Below, piece by piece: positions 63,320-64,000 of a stretch of 64,000 bases of DNA. The notes below the pieces were generated by a model, which saw only the letters and a program-made list of their open reading frames with translations, was not told the DNA's origin and ran no database searches. How positions within the stretch are numbered: the first letter of the stretch is position 1; each line of letters opens with the position of its first letter. The translations under genes were made by a program, and so were the position numbers. The DNA comes from Marimonas lutisalis (GTDB lineage Bacteria; Pseudomonadota; Alphaproteobacteria; Rhodobacterales; Rhodobacteraceae): positions 443,370 through 507,369 of the forward strand of contig NZ_SKCI01000001.1 of the NCBI RefSeq assembly GCF_005434965.1. The letters run 5' to 3'.

Positions 63320-64000
63320 ATGATTGCGGTTCTTCTCCACCCGGTCTTCGGACGGCTTTTCGCGGCCCAGGTTGTGGCCCTGCTTGGCACCGGGTTGCTG
63401 ACCGTGGCGCTGGGCCTGCTGGCCTATGAGCTGGCCGGGGCGCGGGCGGGCGTGGTGCTGGGCGCGGCGTTGACCATCAAGATGGTGGCCTATGTCGGCC
63501 TGTCGCCCGTACTGGGCGCGCTGGTTGCGCACTGGCCGCGCAAGGCGGTGCTGGTGGGCACCGATCTGGTGCGCGCGGCAGTGGCGCTGTGCCTGCCTTT
63601 TGTCAGCGAGGTCTGGCAGGTCTACGCGCTGGTCTTCGTGCTGCAGGCGGCCAGCGCGACATTCACCCCGGCGTTCCAGGCGACGATCCCCGATGTTCTG
63701 CCGGAGGAAGAGGACTACACGAGGGCGTTGTCGCTGTCGCGGCTGGCCTATGACCTGGAAAACCTGCTGAGCCCGGCTCTGGCGGGCGTGCTTTTGCTGG
63801 TGATGTCGTTTCACTGGCTGTTCCTGGGAACGGTGACGGGTTTTCTGGGGTCTGCCGTGCTGGTGCTTTCAGTGGCGCTGCCGCGGACCGAGCCACGCAG
63901 GCAACGCCCGTTCCGCGAGCGTCTGACACGCGGGATACGGATCTACCTGGCGACGCCCCGGCTGCGCGGTTTGCTGGCGCTGAATTTCGCCGCGGCGGCC
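63320..64000 (+). CDS. MFS transporter, N-terminal part (cut by window edge)
   Basis: Reads MIAVLLHPVFGRLFAAQVV from ATG 63320 without a stop to the window end (227 codons). The first six TM helices, an LSPVLGALVAHWPRKAVLVG loop (motif-A-like, GxxxDR variant) and the basic central loop (RTEPRRQRPFRERLTRG) are present. It looks like an MFS exporter of the drug/macrolide type, not a defined carrier. Ribosome site AGGATGAGG before the ATG. Confidence 0.85.
   Translation, partial: MIAVLLHPVFGRLFAAQVVALLGTGLLTVALGLLAYELAGARAGVVLGAALTIKMVAYVGLSPVLGALVAHWPRKAVLVGTDLVRAAVALCLPFVSEVWQVYALVFVLQAASATFTPAFQATIPDVLPEEEDYTRALSLSRLAYDLENLLSPALAGVLLLVMSFHWLFLGTVTGFLGSAVLVLSVALPRTEPRRQRPFRERLTRGIRIYLATPRLRGLLALNFAAAA

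Overview
The window is high-GC, gene-dense DNA with the gene content and codon style of a marine alphaproteobacterium of the Rhodobacterales (Roseobacter group). The support is the rsmI-yraN-gshB-comM block, sulfide:quinone reductase with cysteines at the Rhodobacter positions, an iron-sulfur (6-4) photolyase of the CryB/PhrB type, a CtrA-like box at comM, and peptide and sulfur functions typical of that group. No rRNA, tRNA, CRISPR array, insertion sequence, integrase or phage gene was seen. Genus and species cannot be fixed from the sequence alone.

Layout. 0-6.4 kb (minus strand): murJ (cut by the window edge), a foreign-looking PaaK-like adenylate-forming enzyme, glnD and an LpoA-like lipoprotein. 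6.5-9.7 kb (plus): rsmI, yraN, gshB and an esterase. 9.7-12.4 kb (minus): comM behind a CtrA-like box, then a cobU/histidine-phosphatase pair. 12.4-18.3 kb (plus): ChaN-like protein, coaBC, dut, a membrane-anchored MoeB/ThiF-type enzyme and an M3 oligopeptidase. 18.3-24.3 kb (minus): two small envelope proteins, then phosphohexomutase, kdsA, kpsE and kpsT, a capsule/Kdo operon with no kpsM in the window. 24.5-28.7 kb: nhaA, an ArsR/ArsP-type pair with a repeated operator, a uracil-DNA-glycosylase-family protein and an SseB-like protein. 28.9-34.4 kb (minus): ghrA, then rodA, mrdA, mreD and mreC of the cell-elongation machine.

34.7-43.8 kb (plus): a self-contained peptide operon (M81 metallopeptidase, Tat-exported binding protein, two permeases, a fused double ATPase, two M20 hydrolases). 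It lies between mreC and mreB, so the usual mreBCD block is split. 43.8-46.9 kb (minus): mreB and leuA. leuA is preceded by a previously unannotated 28-codon leader peptide with five consecutive leucine codons, whose AUG lies where transcription from a TATATT box would start, followed by a nested stem-loop region.

47-57.1 kb has a sulfur theme: an SDR and a photolyase, sqr behind an FNR-like box and a second palindrome, a coupled operon of an ASST-like propeller protein, a tiny YIGPG membrane protein and a sulfotransferase, an aminotransferase, and an exported DsrE protein next to a membrane-spanning one-component regulator (PhnD-like sensor, TM helix, LuxR DNA-binding domain). 57.2-64 kb: an exported protein of about 18 MORN repeats, nadE, a secreted protein of unknown function, a 2OG-Fe(II) oxygenase, a minimal zincin, a Tat-exported metallo-beta-lactamase-fold hydrolase and the start of an MFS transporter.

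Four copies of a short dispersed element with the core GGAGTATTT-N4/5-CAAGA-GAAG (two with an attached strong hairpin) lie in intergenic gaps. One supplies the ribosome-binding site of dut.
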